Below, piece by piece: positions 8,736 through 18,861 of a DNA stretch of 64,000 nt. A model generated the notes under the pieces. The model was not told where the DNA came from. It ran no database searches and saw nothing but the letters and a program-made list of their open reading frames with translations. The DNA is from CAVWUA01 sp963758025 (GTDB lineage Bacteria; Planctomycetota; Planctomycetia; Isosphaerales; Isosphaeraceae). Positions within the stretch are counted from its first letter, which is position 1; every line of letters starts with the position of its first letter. Location: positions 434,001 through 498,000 of the forward strand of contig CAVWUA010000006.1 of the NCBI GenBank assembly GCA_963758025.1, given 5' to 3'. A program made the translations under genes and the position numbers.

Positions 8736-10061
8736 TTACCGGATCACCTTCCGCCCGAAGGCGACGATGAACAGGCCCCAGAGGAGCGTGCCGAGTAATG
8801 ATTCGGCAATCAAGGGGATGTTCATCCAGCCCCGGGCGACATCGCGGAGATCGCCGAAACCGGAGGTGAACGCGGCGACGCTCGTCGTGAACCCGATCAG
8901 CACCCGGTTCGCCAGGGTCGTCGCATCGCCGTCGAACGGCGTGCGATCGACGTGCAGGGACTCGATCCCAACCATGTACACCAGGGCGAACGCGAGCATG
9001 AGGATCACCGCCGCCAGCACCGCGCGGAGCGGATTGGTGCCGTAGCCGCAGCCGCGATCCAGGAAGAGCCAGTCGAAGAATCGGGCCAGCTCCGACCAGG
9101 GACGCCGCCACGAGTGCGGCCGACAGCGCCGCTGGTTGACCTTGAAGCGATAGAAAGCCCAGTCCTCCTGGTCGTACAGGTGCAGCCCCTCGAAGCAACG
9201 CTTCAGGAGGCCGTATTCCTGCATGGCCGTCGCGTGGTCGCCGTTCTTTTCGCTGGCCAGGTGCCCCTCGATCTGGTCCGGGCGCACGAGGATGCGGTCG
9301 GCTAGCGCGTTGTGGAACGCGAACCGCTGGGCCGGCCCTTGCTCGATCCGCTCCAGATAGACGAAGTCGTGCAGCTTGGCCTTCGACAGGTCGAGCAGCC
9401 CCTCGAACCGTGAGCGATCCGCCTCCCACTTCTTGCAGACGGACGCGCCTCGGCACAGAACGTCCCCTTGGAACTGGCAGGAGAAGAGTACGAAGCCCTC
9501 GTCGGCGGTCACGCTCCGGAAGTCGGCCCCCTCGGCGAAGGAGACCCCCTTGAACTCCACCCAGCCGCCGAATTTGGCTTCCCAGAACCGCACCGGCCCA
9601 TCAAAGCGAGAACCGACGACGATGAAGCGCCCTTGCGTGCGAAGATTATCACACCGCAGAGTCCCGGCGATGCAGACCTTGCGCATCGTGAGCTTGATGA
9701 GGGTCGAGCCGCGCAGATCGAGCCCCCTGGCGAAGGTGTTCCGCCCCTGAAAGCGCGGACGGTCGAGCGTGCACGCCCCCAGCTCGACCTCATCCTGAAA
9801 CGTGGCACGATGGAAGCACGGCTGGACCAGCGTGACCCGCTTCATGCGGACCGGCAGCGGAAACTCTTCGGCGAAGACCATCCGCTCGATCCGCACGTTC
9901 CGGATTGTCTCGCCCCGCCGCAGACGTTCCAGGGCCTCACCGGGCGACATCCGCGCCTGACCGTTCACGACAGGTGGATCGTTCACCCCGACTTCGGTCG
10001 CGGTGGTCAGCGCATCGTCCGGTTCCAGAGCCTCGACCCGTTCCTCATCGCTCATGTCCAT
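8736..10061 (-). CDS. Pentapeptide-repeat protein with C-terminal K+-channel-like pore
   Basis: A 441-residue protein. Residues about 80-260 form a loose pentapeptide-repeat (A(D/N)LxF-like) solenoid, visible in runs such as ARGLDLRGSTL, RFDGPVRFWEAKF and DFRSVTADEGFVLFSCQF. After a helical linker with Trp- and Arg-rich WRRPWSELARFFDWL, two membrane spans flank a pore loop, FTTSVAAFTSGFGD, at about residues 391-404; this matches the P-loop of two-TM Ion_trans_2 channels, where TVGYGD or TLGFGD is usual. The likely role is an ion channel or sensor of the inner membrane with a cytoplasmic repeat domain. The gene is convergent with the coiled-coil gene. A second ATG at 10055 could also be the start. 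Confidence 0.8.
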   Translation of the reverse strand: MDMSDEERVEALEPDDALTTATEVGVNDPPVVNGQARMSPGEALERLRRGETIRNVRIERMVFAEEFPLPVRMKRVTLVQPCFHRATFQDEVELGACTLDRPRFQGRNTFARGLDLRGSTLIKLTMRKVCIAGTLRCDNLRTQGRFIVVGSRFDGPVRFWEAKFGGWVEFKGVSFAEGADFRSVTADEGFVLFSCQFQGDVLCRGASVCKKWEADRSRFEGLLDLSKAKLHDFVYLERIEQGPAQRFAFHNALADRILVRPDQIEGHLASEKNGDHATAMQEYGLLKRCFEGLHLYDQEDWAFYRFKVNQRRCRPHSWRRPWSELARFFDWLFLDRGCGYGTNPLRAVLAAVILMLAFALVYMVGIESLHVDRTPFDGDATTLANRVLIGFTTSVAAFTSGFGDLRDVARGWMNIPLIAESLLGTLLWGLFIVAFGRKVIR

Positions 10062-10149
10062 GTCCGCACCTCTCGACGACGATTCCTTTAATAATCATCG
10101 GCAATTCGTCTCCGCCGTCGAACTATTGACACCAAAAGCGCGGATCGGT

Positions 10150-11600
10150 TCAGCGTGGCCTGGTGGCTTTCAGATACTGGCTCAGCGTCTCGACGTTCCG
10201 GCTGAATAGCTCGCTGGAAAGGAAGGGGGTGTTCGGTGGGAATTTCGCCTGGCCGATGAGCCGCGAGCCGTCGTTCTCGCGGAGCCAACGTCCTTGATCG
10301 TCGAGGTCGGCCAGAATCGAACGGACCCGCGATTCCAGCGCGCGCTCGCTCGGTCCCTTTGGCGGTTGCGGGCCATTCTCCTTCAGCCTGTTGTACTCCG
10401 CCTCGATGCGGTCCAGGTGGGAACTGACCTTCCAGCCGTAGTGGGACGGCAGATCGGAATCATCATAGGTGAGTGAATATACGTCTCCATTGCGCGTCAT
10501 GTAGAGCGGCCGGTTGGTCTTCAGCTCGTAGTAGCGGGCGAGCTGTCCGTCAGGCAGGAGCGAACTCTTGAGATAGGCAAGCGCCGGGGGATCGGTTCGA
10601 GATACTTGGCGTCACCCGTCACCCGGTAGATCCGCATCAGGGTTTCGAGCGCGTCCTGCGATTCGCTCCCCGTGATGGCCGCCGGCTCAAACCTCCGGGC
10701 CCAGATGGGCTGCATGTCATAGTTATATTGCTGCGCCCACGCGGGCTGCGGGTCGGGCATCTGCGCGAGGATGAGGAAATCACCGAGCCGGGTCAGGGCC
10801 TCCTTGTACTTCTCATCCTTGTAGATTTCATACGCATCCTGAAGCGTCGCCGAGACCGTTCCGGCCAGCCCGTCGTTGAGCGTGTACATATCCCAGTAGT
10901 TCTTGATCTTTCCTTCGGTGCGCCAGTCGTAGTCAGGGTAGTTCGCCTGGGTCACGGGTTGCGGCTTCACCGGCCCGGTCCAGATCTGGGGGAACCCACC
11001 GTTGGGAAACTGGGCTTTCAGCAGCGCATCCAGTGCGAACATCGCGGCTTCGTGAACTTTTTCATCTTTGAATTCGAGCGCTCGATCGAGGTGCATCAGA
11101 AGCCGGATGGCCCCTTGAGAAATGCCATCGTCGAGCGTGGAGTTATTCTTGCCGCGTCCTCGGCCGTTGCGGTACTGCGCGACCCGAGGCCCCCTGGGGT
11201 CGAAATCCACGCTGTTCGTCCAGCCGCCGGAGGCAAGCTGGCCGTAAATCAGAGCATTCGCCGCGTCCCGGGCGGCGTCGAGATACTCGCGGTTGCCCGT
11301 TGCCTCGTAGGCCCTCACGAAGGCCAGGCCCACCGTCGGAGTGCCCGGCGGCTGGACCCAGATTTCCTCGGGTCCGGCTTTTCCCTCCCCCCAGCGCGTC
11401 TGGAGGTCCGTCGTATAAAAATACACATATCCACCGTGCGTCGCGACCTTCGTCCGGTAGTACGTGGCGGCCTTGCGCAGGGCCGCCGCGGCCTCCTCGC
11501 GCAGGCTGTTTTCCCCTTCCTCGGCGCTCATTCCAGCGGATGCGAAGACAGATAACGCGGCCAGCGCCAGCACGGCGATTTTCCCTGGAGGGTTTTTCAT
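10150..11600 (-). CDS. Pectate-lyase-like secreted polysaccharide lyase (one frameshift)
   Basis: A secreted protein of about 483 residues once one missing base is restored near 10586, in the run GCGCCGGGGG. Start ATG 11600 has GGGAGA upstream and gives a signal peptide with AVLALAALSVFASA. The repeated helical-barrel blocks LASGGWTNSVDFDP, STLDDGISQGAIRLLMHL, FPNGGFPQIW and YTLNDGLAGTVSATL are typical of the alpha/alpha-barrel PL10-type pectic acid lyases, so a periplasmic or extracellular role in pectin-like polysaccharide breakdown is likely. The frame after the shift continues the protein naturally to RNVETLSQYLKATRPR and the stop at 10150. I regard the shift as a probable sequence error, not decay. 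Substrate is inferred from family resemblance only. Confidence 0.72.
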
Positions 11601-11696
11601 GCGAGGTTCTCCCATCTCTTGAAGTGAGTCGTCCTGTGGATCGACATTATGGCCGGGCAATCCAGCCGTCACAAATCATTTTCCGGCGTGTCCTCG

Positions 11697-12159
11697 TTAG
11701 TCGAGCGGATGCACGCCGAAGACGTCGTTTCCGGCCAGCGTGACCCGGAACAGCATGGCGAATCCTTCGGCACGCGTCGGGGGTTCGTACAGCTTCGCGC
11801 GGGAAAAGATGGCCACGTCCGGGACCCGCTCGCGACCTGCCCGCTGACGGTTCCGCGCGAGGCTCGCCGGGATGTCGGGCACGAACAGGTAGCCGATTGC
11901 CCGCGCCGAGGGAGTGCCCCAGCGCGATGAGCGGCTCACGGTCGGCCCGCCGAGGGTTCGTGTTATCCACCACGACCGAGCGCCCCGCCCCGAGCGCCTC
12001 GGCAATCTGCCGACGCTGGCGTTCCTCGCGGTTCTTGCGGTTGCGCATCAGGTCCTTGCTCACAAGCTGATGGGTCCATGAGAAACGTCGTGCGAAGAAC
12101 CGGCTCTTGCCCGAGCCTTGCAGACCGATCAGGATCACGAGTTCGAGATTCGCGGTCAT
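11697..12159 (-). CDS. AAA-type P-loop kinase, polynucleotide-kinase-like (one frameshift)
   Basis: About 153 residues after removal of one extra G near 11901. The Walker A motif is GLQGSGKS near residue 13, followed by SKDLMRNRKNREERQ and SVVVDNTNPRRADREPLI, the pattern of the AAA_33 family (short kinases related to T4 polynucleotide kinase). The second half, GYLFVPDIPASLARN through RVPDVAIFSRAKLYEPP to the stop, is in the shifted frame and completes the domain. The gene starts 3 nt after the RNase Z-like gene stops on the same strand, so they are probably co-transcribed. A role in nucleic-acid end processing fits both, but is inference. Confidence 0.72.
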
Positions 12160-12162
12160 GCG

Positions 12163-13164
12163 TCATCTCAGCTCGGCCGAGGTCCTGGGGAAGATCTGGT
12201 GCGCTTCCTCGATGAGGCTTTCGTAACGTCCGGCATAGCGCGGGGCGAAATGGATCAAGATCAGCTCCTCGACACGGGCCAGCGTGGCGAACTCGGCGGC
12301 CTGCGTCGCGGTCATGTGCCGGTGGGTCTGGGCCTGGCGGGACTGAGCATCGGCGTAATACGAGTCGCAATACAGCCGCCGGGCGCGGTGGGCGAGCTTC
12401 AGCAAGGCGGGCCGCGCGGCCTCGCTCCAGGCGGTGTCGGTGACGTAGGCGATCCGTGCGCCGCGCGACCTCTTGAAGTAGCGCGCTTCCAGATCCTCAA
12501 GCCGGAACCGCCCGCCGTCGATCTCGACGGTCGTCTCGGGCGCGGCCCCCTGGCGCAGCAAGGTCAGGACATGGCCCACCCAGGGGCCGGGACGCAGCGA
12601 CGAGCCGGCCAGCCGGGCGGCGTCGGGATGGACGCCCGGGCGTTCCACCAGGGCGAAGGAGAGGCAAGGGACGGTGTGATCGGCGTGCGCCGCCTCGATG
12701 GCCAGGTCGGCATTCTCGTAGAGCAAAGGCCCGGTCCAGGCCGATTCGGTGATTTCCGGCTCGGGGAAACGCCGCGAGCACTCCAGACGCGCCTCGCGGA
12801 TGCGACCGTCGAGCACCTCGTGAACGTCCAGAACGATCTTCTGGAAGGGGAAATATTGATACTCGTAACTCTTGATCCGGTCGTAGAGCTTGCGGATCGT
12901 GCCGGCGGGACCGAAGACGTGCAGCGTCTTGTCGCGGTCGAGGTTCGCGCGGACGATCCGGTCGATGCCCATCGCATGATCGACGTGATGGTGCGTGATG
13001 AAAAGGGCTTCGAGATCGCCGAGCCGCCCGTTGTCGAGCGAGGCGATCTCCCCGGCGTCGAACAGGAGGGCGTTGTCCTTGCCGGGATAGTCGATATAGA
13101 GGGCCGGGTCGCCAGTCGAGCCATTGACCAGGCGGACTTCCGAGGCGGCGCGGGTGTCGGGCAT
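12163..13164 (-). CDS. RNase Z-like metallo-beta-lactamase-fold hydrolase
   Basis: A 333-residue MBL-fold protein. The metal site HHHVDHAMG (HxHxDH) is at about residue 63, later ligands are seen as AAHADHTVPCLSFAL (family His), TDTAWSE, and LILIHFAPRY near the C-terminus. The region YVTDTAW and the closing H-F-x-x-R-Y motif match RNase Z/ElaC-type tRNA 3' endonucleases, but the central exosite is shortened and diverged, so it may be a relative and not the tRNA enzyme itself. The start is ATG 13164. The P-loop kinase follows after 3 nt. Confidence 0.78.
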   Translation of the reverse strand: MPDTRAASEVRLVNGSTGDPALYIDYPGKDNALLFDAGEIASLDNGRLGDLEALFITHHHVDHAMGIDRIVRANLDRDKTLHVFGPAGTIRKLYDRIKSYEYQYFPFQKIVLDVHEVLDGRIREARLECSRRFPEPEITESAWTGPLLYENADLAIEAAHADHTVPCLSFALVERPGVHPDAARLAGSSLRPGPWVGHVLTLLRQGAAPETTVEIDGGRFRLEDLEARYFKRSRGARIAYVTDTAWSEAARPALLKLAHRARRLYCDSYYADAQSRQAQTHRHMTATQAAEFATLARVEELILIHFAPRYAGRYESLIEEAHQIFPRTSAELR

Positions 13165-13308
13165 GGGAGGACGTGGCTCCTTTTGACAAGAGGGCCGATG
13201 AGGAAGTTCACCGTCTGCTATGATGGTCCTCTGGCTGACCTCGGCACCTCTTTGCAGGTCTTCCGAATCATCGTAACAGGACATCCGGGCCGCAAAAGGG
13301 GGCCTCGC

Positions 13309-14417
13309 ATGCGACGAGTGCCGGAACTGGACTCCCTGCGGGCCTTCGCCGCGGCGATCGTCCTGCTCTTCCACATTCACCCGCCGACGTTCTTCTACGG
13401 CTGGGCGGGGGTCGACCTGTTCTTCGTCCTCTCCGGGTACTTGATTACCGCGATTATTCTCCGGCACGGCCAGGCCGGCGGGTTCCTTCCGCGCTTTTAC
13501 GGCCGGCGCTCCCTGCGAATCTGGCCGATTTACTACATCGCCCTGATTGGCCTCGTCCTGACCAACCCCTATCTGCCCGAACCGGAACCGCTGGACGCCC
13601 TGCCGTACTATGCGACCTACACGCAGAACATCCGGCTTTACTGGCGCAATTCGACTCCGCCGTTTCACGAGGCGTTCAACCACACGTGGACCCTCGCCCT
13701 GGAGGAGCAATTCTACCTGATCTGGCCGGCGCTGGTGCTCTGGGCGGGACGCGGGCGGGTGGTCCGGTTGTGTCTGGGCACCATCGGGATTTCCTACGCG
13801 GCGAGGGCCGGATATCTGCCCTTCTTCGGCCGGCTCAACGAGCGCCTTTTGCTCGCCCGTTGCGATGGCTTCGCGCTCGGCGGGTTGATGGCGGCCCTGA
13901 TGGCCGAGACGCACCGCCCCCTCTGGCAAGAGCGGTGGCTGCGCTGGGGGTTCACCCTGGCGGCGGTCGGCGGCCTGGCTTACCTCGTCGGCGGGACGTG
14001 CTGGTACGGCCGGGGCTGGCTCGGTCTGCCGACCCCGGCCTGGCCGGGGCTGACGGTCCTGGCGTTCGGCGTGCTGTTCTTCGGCGTGATCGGCCTGATC
14101 GCCAGCACGGCCGGACACCCCTGGCTGGCCCCCTTGCGCCTGGCGTCCGCTGGTCTATCTCGGACAGATCAGTTACGGGCTCTACCTGTACCACTACATC
14201 GTATACTGGGTCATCGACGGCTTCCGGTTCCGCTACGATCAGCCCTTGCGCGTCTCCGTGCTGAAGCTGGCGGTGAGCGTCGTCGTGGCGGTGCTGTCGT
14301 GGACGCTGATCGAGCGGCCGATCCTGTCGCTGAAGGACCGGCTCCGCTACGAGAAAGGGGAGCCGTCGGAGCCGATCCCCGCGCGACGAGATGCCCGTGC
14401 CGCCACCGGGGCTTTGA
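13309..14417 (+). CDS. Membrane acyltransferase, OafA/YrhL type (frameshifted)
   Basis: Acyltransferase-3 family membrane protein of roughly 368 residues. ATG 13309 follows AAAAGGGG. The start PELDSLRAFAAAIVLLFH holds the family's catalytic-region His, then VDLFFVLSGYLITAIIL, RRSLRIWPIYY and EEQFYLIWPAL, all standard blocks; about ten spans follow. An extra G near 14143 shifts the frame; beyond it the sequence resumes as LVYLGQISYGLYLYHY, the usual C-terminal block. The literal frame runs to 14563, overlapping the convergent oxidoreductase by 141 nt. Removing one G from GGGG at 14408-14411 would give a stop at 14417, just before that gene ends; I prefer this end. It would acylate a surface glycan or lipid; acceptor unknown. 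Confidence 0.75.
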
Positions 14418-14422
14418 CGCCG

Positions 14423-15861
14423 CTACTTCGCCGCCTTCGGGTCCGGTCTCCTGCGCGTCTTTCCAGATCGGCCCGTACACCTCCTTGTCGAACGGGGGGC
14501 AGCCGGTGGCGTACTGCCCTTGCTCGTTGTGCTTGGAGCGCATCAGGGCGGTGCAGTAGCTGAAGGTGCGGCACGTGCGCTTGGGGTCGAGCGGGCGACC
14601 GTCCTGGACATATCCGGCGAAGTCGGGGTGCGACAGCGACGCCGCGGCCGACGCCGACGAAGGTCACGCGCCCATCGCGGACGTTCGCCGCGCCCGCCTC
14701 GAACATCCGGGCCTGGAGCCAGCTATAGCCCGAGCCGACCACCGCCAGATCGGGATACGCCCGCTGGATCTCGGCCGTCAGGCGGAAGTGGCGATCGACG
14801 CCGATCAGCGGGTGCTCGGGCGTCTCGTAGCCGTCGGGAGGGGCGTACTCGAACGGCCGGATGATGTGCGGGCTGGCGTAGGGATTGCCCATCGAGACAT
14901 TGACCAGGGCCACGCCCAGGTCCCGCAACTGGCCGATCAGGGCCAGCGGTTCGGTCAGGTCGGGCGTGAACGGGTCATCCTCGCGCGTGCCCCAGGCCGA
15001 GCGGACGGGTAGCTCGTAACGGGCAGGGGACCCCGGTTCCGTCCGGTCCCGTCTGATAGGGAATGCCGTCGAAGACGTTCATCCGGGTGGCGACGATTCC
15101 GTCGGGGTTGCGCGTCCTTGATGCGGCCGACGACCTCGCGGATGAACCGCGTGCGGTTCTCGAACGAGCCGCCGTACTTGCCGGGCCGGGTCTTCGCCGA
15201 GAGCAGCTCGCAGAGCAAGTAGCGGTGGCACTGCTTCAGGTCCACGAAGTCGTACCCGATGCGGAAGGCGATCGACGCGGCCTCGGCGTAACGGTCCTGG
15301 AGCCGATCCAGCTCGTCGTCGGTGATCAAGCGGCGTATCCGGCCCGGCGGTCGCGCCGGTGGTCTTGTCCATGACCGTGCGGGGGTCGAGCAGCGGGTCA
15401 TGCTGCGCGAGGATCGGCCGGCGGACGCTGTAACGGCCGGAGTGGGTCAACTGAAGCCCGATCAGCAGGTCGCCGGTCTGTCCCCAGCGCTCGGCGTGCG
15501 ACTGCCGGCAAAGGTCCACCATCTTCGCCAGACCCGCGGCGTGGGCCTCGTCGATGACGAGCTGACGGGTGTTGGCGCGCCCTTCGGGGACGACGGCGGC
15601 GGCCTCGCCCCAGATCAGCTTGGCCCCGCCCTCGCCGAAGCGCCGGTAGCGGCGGAAGGTCAGGTCGCCCGGAGCGCCGTCGAGGGTGCCGTCGCAGCCT
15701 TCCATCGGCTGGATCGCCATGCGGTTGCCGACGGTCCGGTCCGCGACATTCGCCGGTTCGAGCAAGGGGGCCAGGTCATCGGTCAGGCGGATGTCCAGAC
15801 CGCGAGCCTCGGCGTCCCGGGAGAGATCGGCGGGCATCTTGTATTTGAAGTAGCGGGCCAA
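14423..15861 (-). CDS. NADH:flavin oxidoreductase, Old Yellow Enzyme family (five frameshifts)
   Basis: FMN-dependent TIM-barrel oxidoreductase, about 477 residues if five single extra bases are removed, near 15345, 15110, 15030, 14633 and 14430. Blocks appear in order across frames: NRMAIQPMEGCDGTLDG, WGEAAAVVPEGRANTRQL, LIGLQLTHSGRYSVR, the central DFVDLKQCHRYLLCELLS, KYGGSFENRTRFIREVV, VNVSMGNPYASPH, and VTFVGVGR. After the last shift the frame ends PKAAK then stop at 14423. OYE-family proteins of this size are usually 12-oxophytodienoate-reductase or 2,4-dienoyl-CoA-reductase relatives lacking the Fe-S part. No in-frame nonsense codon is needed to explain it, so error is likelier than decay, though five indels are more than in any neighbour. 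Confidence 0.7.
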
Positions 15862-16031
15862 GGCGTTGTCCTCATTTCAAAAGTGGCTCCGCCCACCGGA
15901 GACGACTGGTTGACGGGGCCGCGGTTTGCGCCGTAGAGTGAAATATAACGCATCCATCCTCTCGTTTCGACGGCGCGGCCTCGTTCCGGGGCTGTCACCA
16001 TCGACGCTTAAATGATTCGGAGACGCCCCGC

Positions 16032-18812
16032 ATGATGCCTCGTCGCAACGGGTCGTGGGTCTGGGCCTTGACCGTCCTGGCCGTTCTGGCGGTGACCGAC
16101 ACTACCTGGGCTCAAAGCGCACCAACGACGAAGACCCAGACCGAAATGCGGTTCCTCCAGGGGCTGCGCGAACGCGGTTACAACGACCTGATTCTGGAGT
16201 ACATCGACAAGCTTCGCCAGCAGCCGGACACTCCGGCGGACCTGAAGATCCTGCTCGATTACGAGGAGGGACGCTGCCTGGTGGAGGAGGCATCGCAGGC
16301 GGCCTTGCCGATCCAGAAGCGGGAGTTGCTGGAGAAGGCCCGCACGAAGATCGAGGACTTCGCCAAGAACCATTCGACTCACAAGCTCGTGCCCGAGGCC
16401 CTCGTGCAGCTCGCCCGGCTGTACTTCGAGCGGGCCCAGGCGGCCGTGCAGCAGGCGACCGACGCCGAGACACCCGCTGAGAAGGAGGTCCGGCTGACCG
16501 AGGCCCGCGCCTCGTTCGCCGCGGCCCGCGACGCCTACGACCGCGCCATGAAGCCCTTGAAGACGGCGTTCGAGTCCTATCCAAAATTTATCCCCGACGA
16601 CGACCCCCGCAAGGAGGAGCGAGACCGCTTCCACGACGCCTTGATGAACGCCGAGCTGCAACGCACGCTCGTCGATTACGAGGAGGCCCAGACCTACCCG
16701 GCCGACGCCCCCAAGCGGAGCGAACTGCTGGAGAAGGCCCGCGTGGACTTCGAGGAAGTTTACAAGCGATACCGCACCCAGCTCGCCGGTTTCTTCGCCC
16801 GCATGTGGCAGGCCAAATGCTACGAGGAAAAAGGGCAGCTCGGCGAGGCGATGGGCATCTACAAGGAGTTGATGGATCACCCCGACCCGGCCCTGCGGCC
16901 GTTGCAGCGGCAGGTGCAGTACTTCCAGATCATCGTCGACGGGAAGCGGGGGGAGCATGCCCTGGCGGTCGATCGCGCCAGCGCCTGGCTCCAGATGTTC
17001 CCGAACGCTCACAACACGCCGGAAGGGGTCGGCGTGCGGTTCCAGCTCGCCAAGAACATCCTGGCGCAGCTCGACACGATGAACGAGACGAATCGGCCGG
17101 TCGCCATCCGGCGCTCGACCGACCTGCTGGAGGACGTCGTCCGGTATTACTCGCCGTTCAAGGAAGAAGCGGTCGCCCTCCTGCAGAAGTACCGGCCCGA
17201 AGGGGCGGCGAATCTCAACCGGATCGCCAGCCTGAGCTATGAAGACGCCTACGCGCAGGCCGAGAGCGCCATCTCGACCCACGAATGGGAACGGGCGGTT
17301 CTCTTGCTCCAGCAGGCGGTGCGCCGGGCCGATCCTCGCAAGGACACCGAGAAGGCCAACCGCGCCCGCTACCTGATGTCCTACTGCTACTACGAGGCCG
17401 AGAAATATTACACGGCCGACGTCCTGGCCGAGCACATCGCTCGGCATTATCCGAAGGACGAGCTGGCTCCCAAGGCGACCGAGATCGGCATGGCCGCGCT
17501 GACCTTCGCCTACAACACCTTCAGCGACATCGACCGGGCGGCCGACCTGGATCGGCTCATCGCTCTGGCCGAGTACACGGCCAAGACCTGGCCCGATAGC
17601 GACCAGGGAGACGCCGCGCGGGTGACCCTCGGCGAGATCAACCTGGGGCGCGGCGATTATGCCAAGGCGGCGGAGTACTTCGAGGGCGTTCGCGCCACGT
17701 CGTCGCGTCGGCTCGATGCTCAGGTCAAGGCCGGCGACGCCCGCTGGCGCCATGCCGGCGAGCTGCGAGACGAGAACAAGACGGTCGATGCCGACGCCGA
17801 GGTTCAGAAGGCGCTCGACCTGCTGGAAACGGCGCTGAAGGCCCGGCAGGATGCGAACGTGCCGATCACCAACCCGAGCTACATCACCAACGCCAACGCC
17901 CTGGCCGAGGTCCATCGGGCCAGCGGCCGACCGACCGAGGCCCTGGCCCTGATCGAGCCCATCACCAAGGCCCTGGCCGCCGCGCAGGCGTCGAGCGACC
18001 TGGCCCCCTTGCAGATCTCGCTCCTGACCACGCAGTTGCGGTCCCATATCGCCGCGGGCCAGTCCGAAAAGGCGATCGCCGACATGAAGGCCCTGGAAGC
18101 CGTCGGCGGGGCCGGTGACATGCTCACCCAGCTTTACTACGAGCTGGGCCGGACCCTCAAGTCGGAGGTCGAGGCCGAGGAGGGCAAGGCATACACGACT
18201 CAGCTCAACGCCACCCGCAAGGCCTACGGCGAGTTCCTTCAGGCCCTGGCCAACAGCAAGTCGGGCCAGACGTACGACTCGTTGATGTTCGCCGGCGAGT
18301 CCCTCCTGTCGATCGGAAAACCCGCCGAGGCCCTGCCAATCTTTGACCGCGTGCTGCAAACCTACTCCAAGGATCAGAACTTCCTGAAAGCCGAAGGGGC
18401 CACCGACCGCCTCCTCCGCGCCGAGCTGCGCAAGGCTGAGGCCCTCCGCAAGCTGGGCAAATTCCCCGAGGCCGAGACCCTGCTGACAAAGATCCGCGAG
18501 GAGAACCCCCGGATGCTCGAACCGATCCTGGAGCAGGGCTATCTTCAGGAGGACTGGGCGAAGACCGACCCGTCACACTGGAAGAAGGCGTACGATCACT
18601 GGAAATGGCTCTCCGGCCAGCTCTCGCGGAGCCGCCCCCGGCCCGTCCAGTATTACGACGCCCTCTACCACGTCGCCCTGGCCCTCCAGGGGATGAAGCA
18701 GCCCCGGAGCGCCTCGCAGACGCTCAAGAGCATCATGACGCTCACCCCCGACGTCGGCAGCCCCGAGATGAAGGCCAAGTACGAGACCCTGCTCCAGGAA
18801 CTGAACCGCTAA
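16032..18812 (+). CDS. Large secreted TPR-repeat protein
   Basis: A 926-residue protein with signal peptide (ALTVLAVLAVTDTTWAQS) followed by many helical repeats of TPR type, for example ALVQLARLYFERAQAA, ARYLMSYCYYEAEKYYTADVLAEH, VTLGEINLGRGDYAKAAEYFEG, AEVHRASGRPTEALALIEP and PAEALPIFDRVLQTYSKDQ. It is Glu/Lys/Ala-rich with no enzymatic motif, so a periplasmic scaffold or adaptor is most likely. ATG 16032 has CGGAGA twelve bases before it. It is followed after 49 nt by another secreted TPR protein on the same strand, apparently one operon. Confidence 0.85.
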   Translation: MMPRRNGSWVWALTVLAVLAVTDTTWAQSAPTTKTQTEMRFLQGLRERGYNDLILEYIDKLRQQPDTPADLKILLDYEEGRCLVEEASQAALPIQKRELLEKARTKIEDFAKNHSTHKLVPEALVQLARLYFERAQAAVQQATDAETPAEKEVRLTEARASFAAARDAYDRAMKPLKTAFESYPKFIPDDDPRKEERDRFHDALMNAELQRTLVDYEEAQTYPADAPKRSELLEKARVDFEEVYKRYRTQLAGFFARMWQAKCYEEKGQLGEAMGIYKELMDHPDPALRPLQRQVQYFQIIVDGKRGEHALAVDRASAWLQMFPNAHNTPEGVGVRFQLAKNILAQLDTMNETNRPVAIRRSTDLLEDVVRYYSPFKEEAVALLQKYRPEGAANLNRIASLSYEDAYAQAESAISTHEWERAVLLLQQAVRRADPRKDTEKANRARYLMSYCYYEAEKYYTADVLAEHIARHYPKDELAPKATEIGMAALTFAYNTFSDIDRAADLDRLIALAEYTAKTWPDSDQGDAARVTLGEINLGRGDYAKAAEYFEGVRATSSRRLDAQVKAGDARWRHAGELRDENKTVDADAEVQKALDLLETALKARQDANVPITNPSYITNANALAEVHRASGRPTEALALIEPITKALAAAQASSDLAPLQISLLTTQLRSHIAAGQSEKAIADMKALEAVGGAGDMLTQLYYELGRTLKSEVEAEEGKAYTTQLNATRKAYGEFLQALANSKSGQTYDSLMFAGESLLSIGKPAEALPIFDRVLQTYSKDQNFLKAEGATDRLLRAELRKAEALRKLGKFPEAETLLTKIREENPRMLEPILEQGYLQEDWAKTDPSHWKKAYDHWKWLSGQLSRSRPRPVQYYDALYHVALALQGMKQPRSASQTLKSIMTLTPDVGSPEMKAKYETLLQELNR

Positions 18813-18861
18813 TACGCAGGCAAGCTCACCACCCTCTCCCGCACCGGAGGAACAGATCGCG

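Noticed and set aside
13183..13224. TTGACA ... TATGAT promoter before the acyltransferase
   Set aside because: The spacer is 30 nt; only an extended -10 (TGCTATGAT) would be usable and its -35 is absent.
12118..14559. An 813-residue plus-strand protein including the acyltransferase
   Set aside because: The first 390 residues mirror the RNase Z-like gene on the other strand; the acyltransferase begins at 13309.
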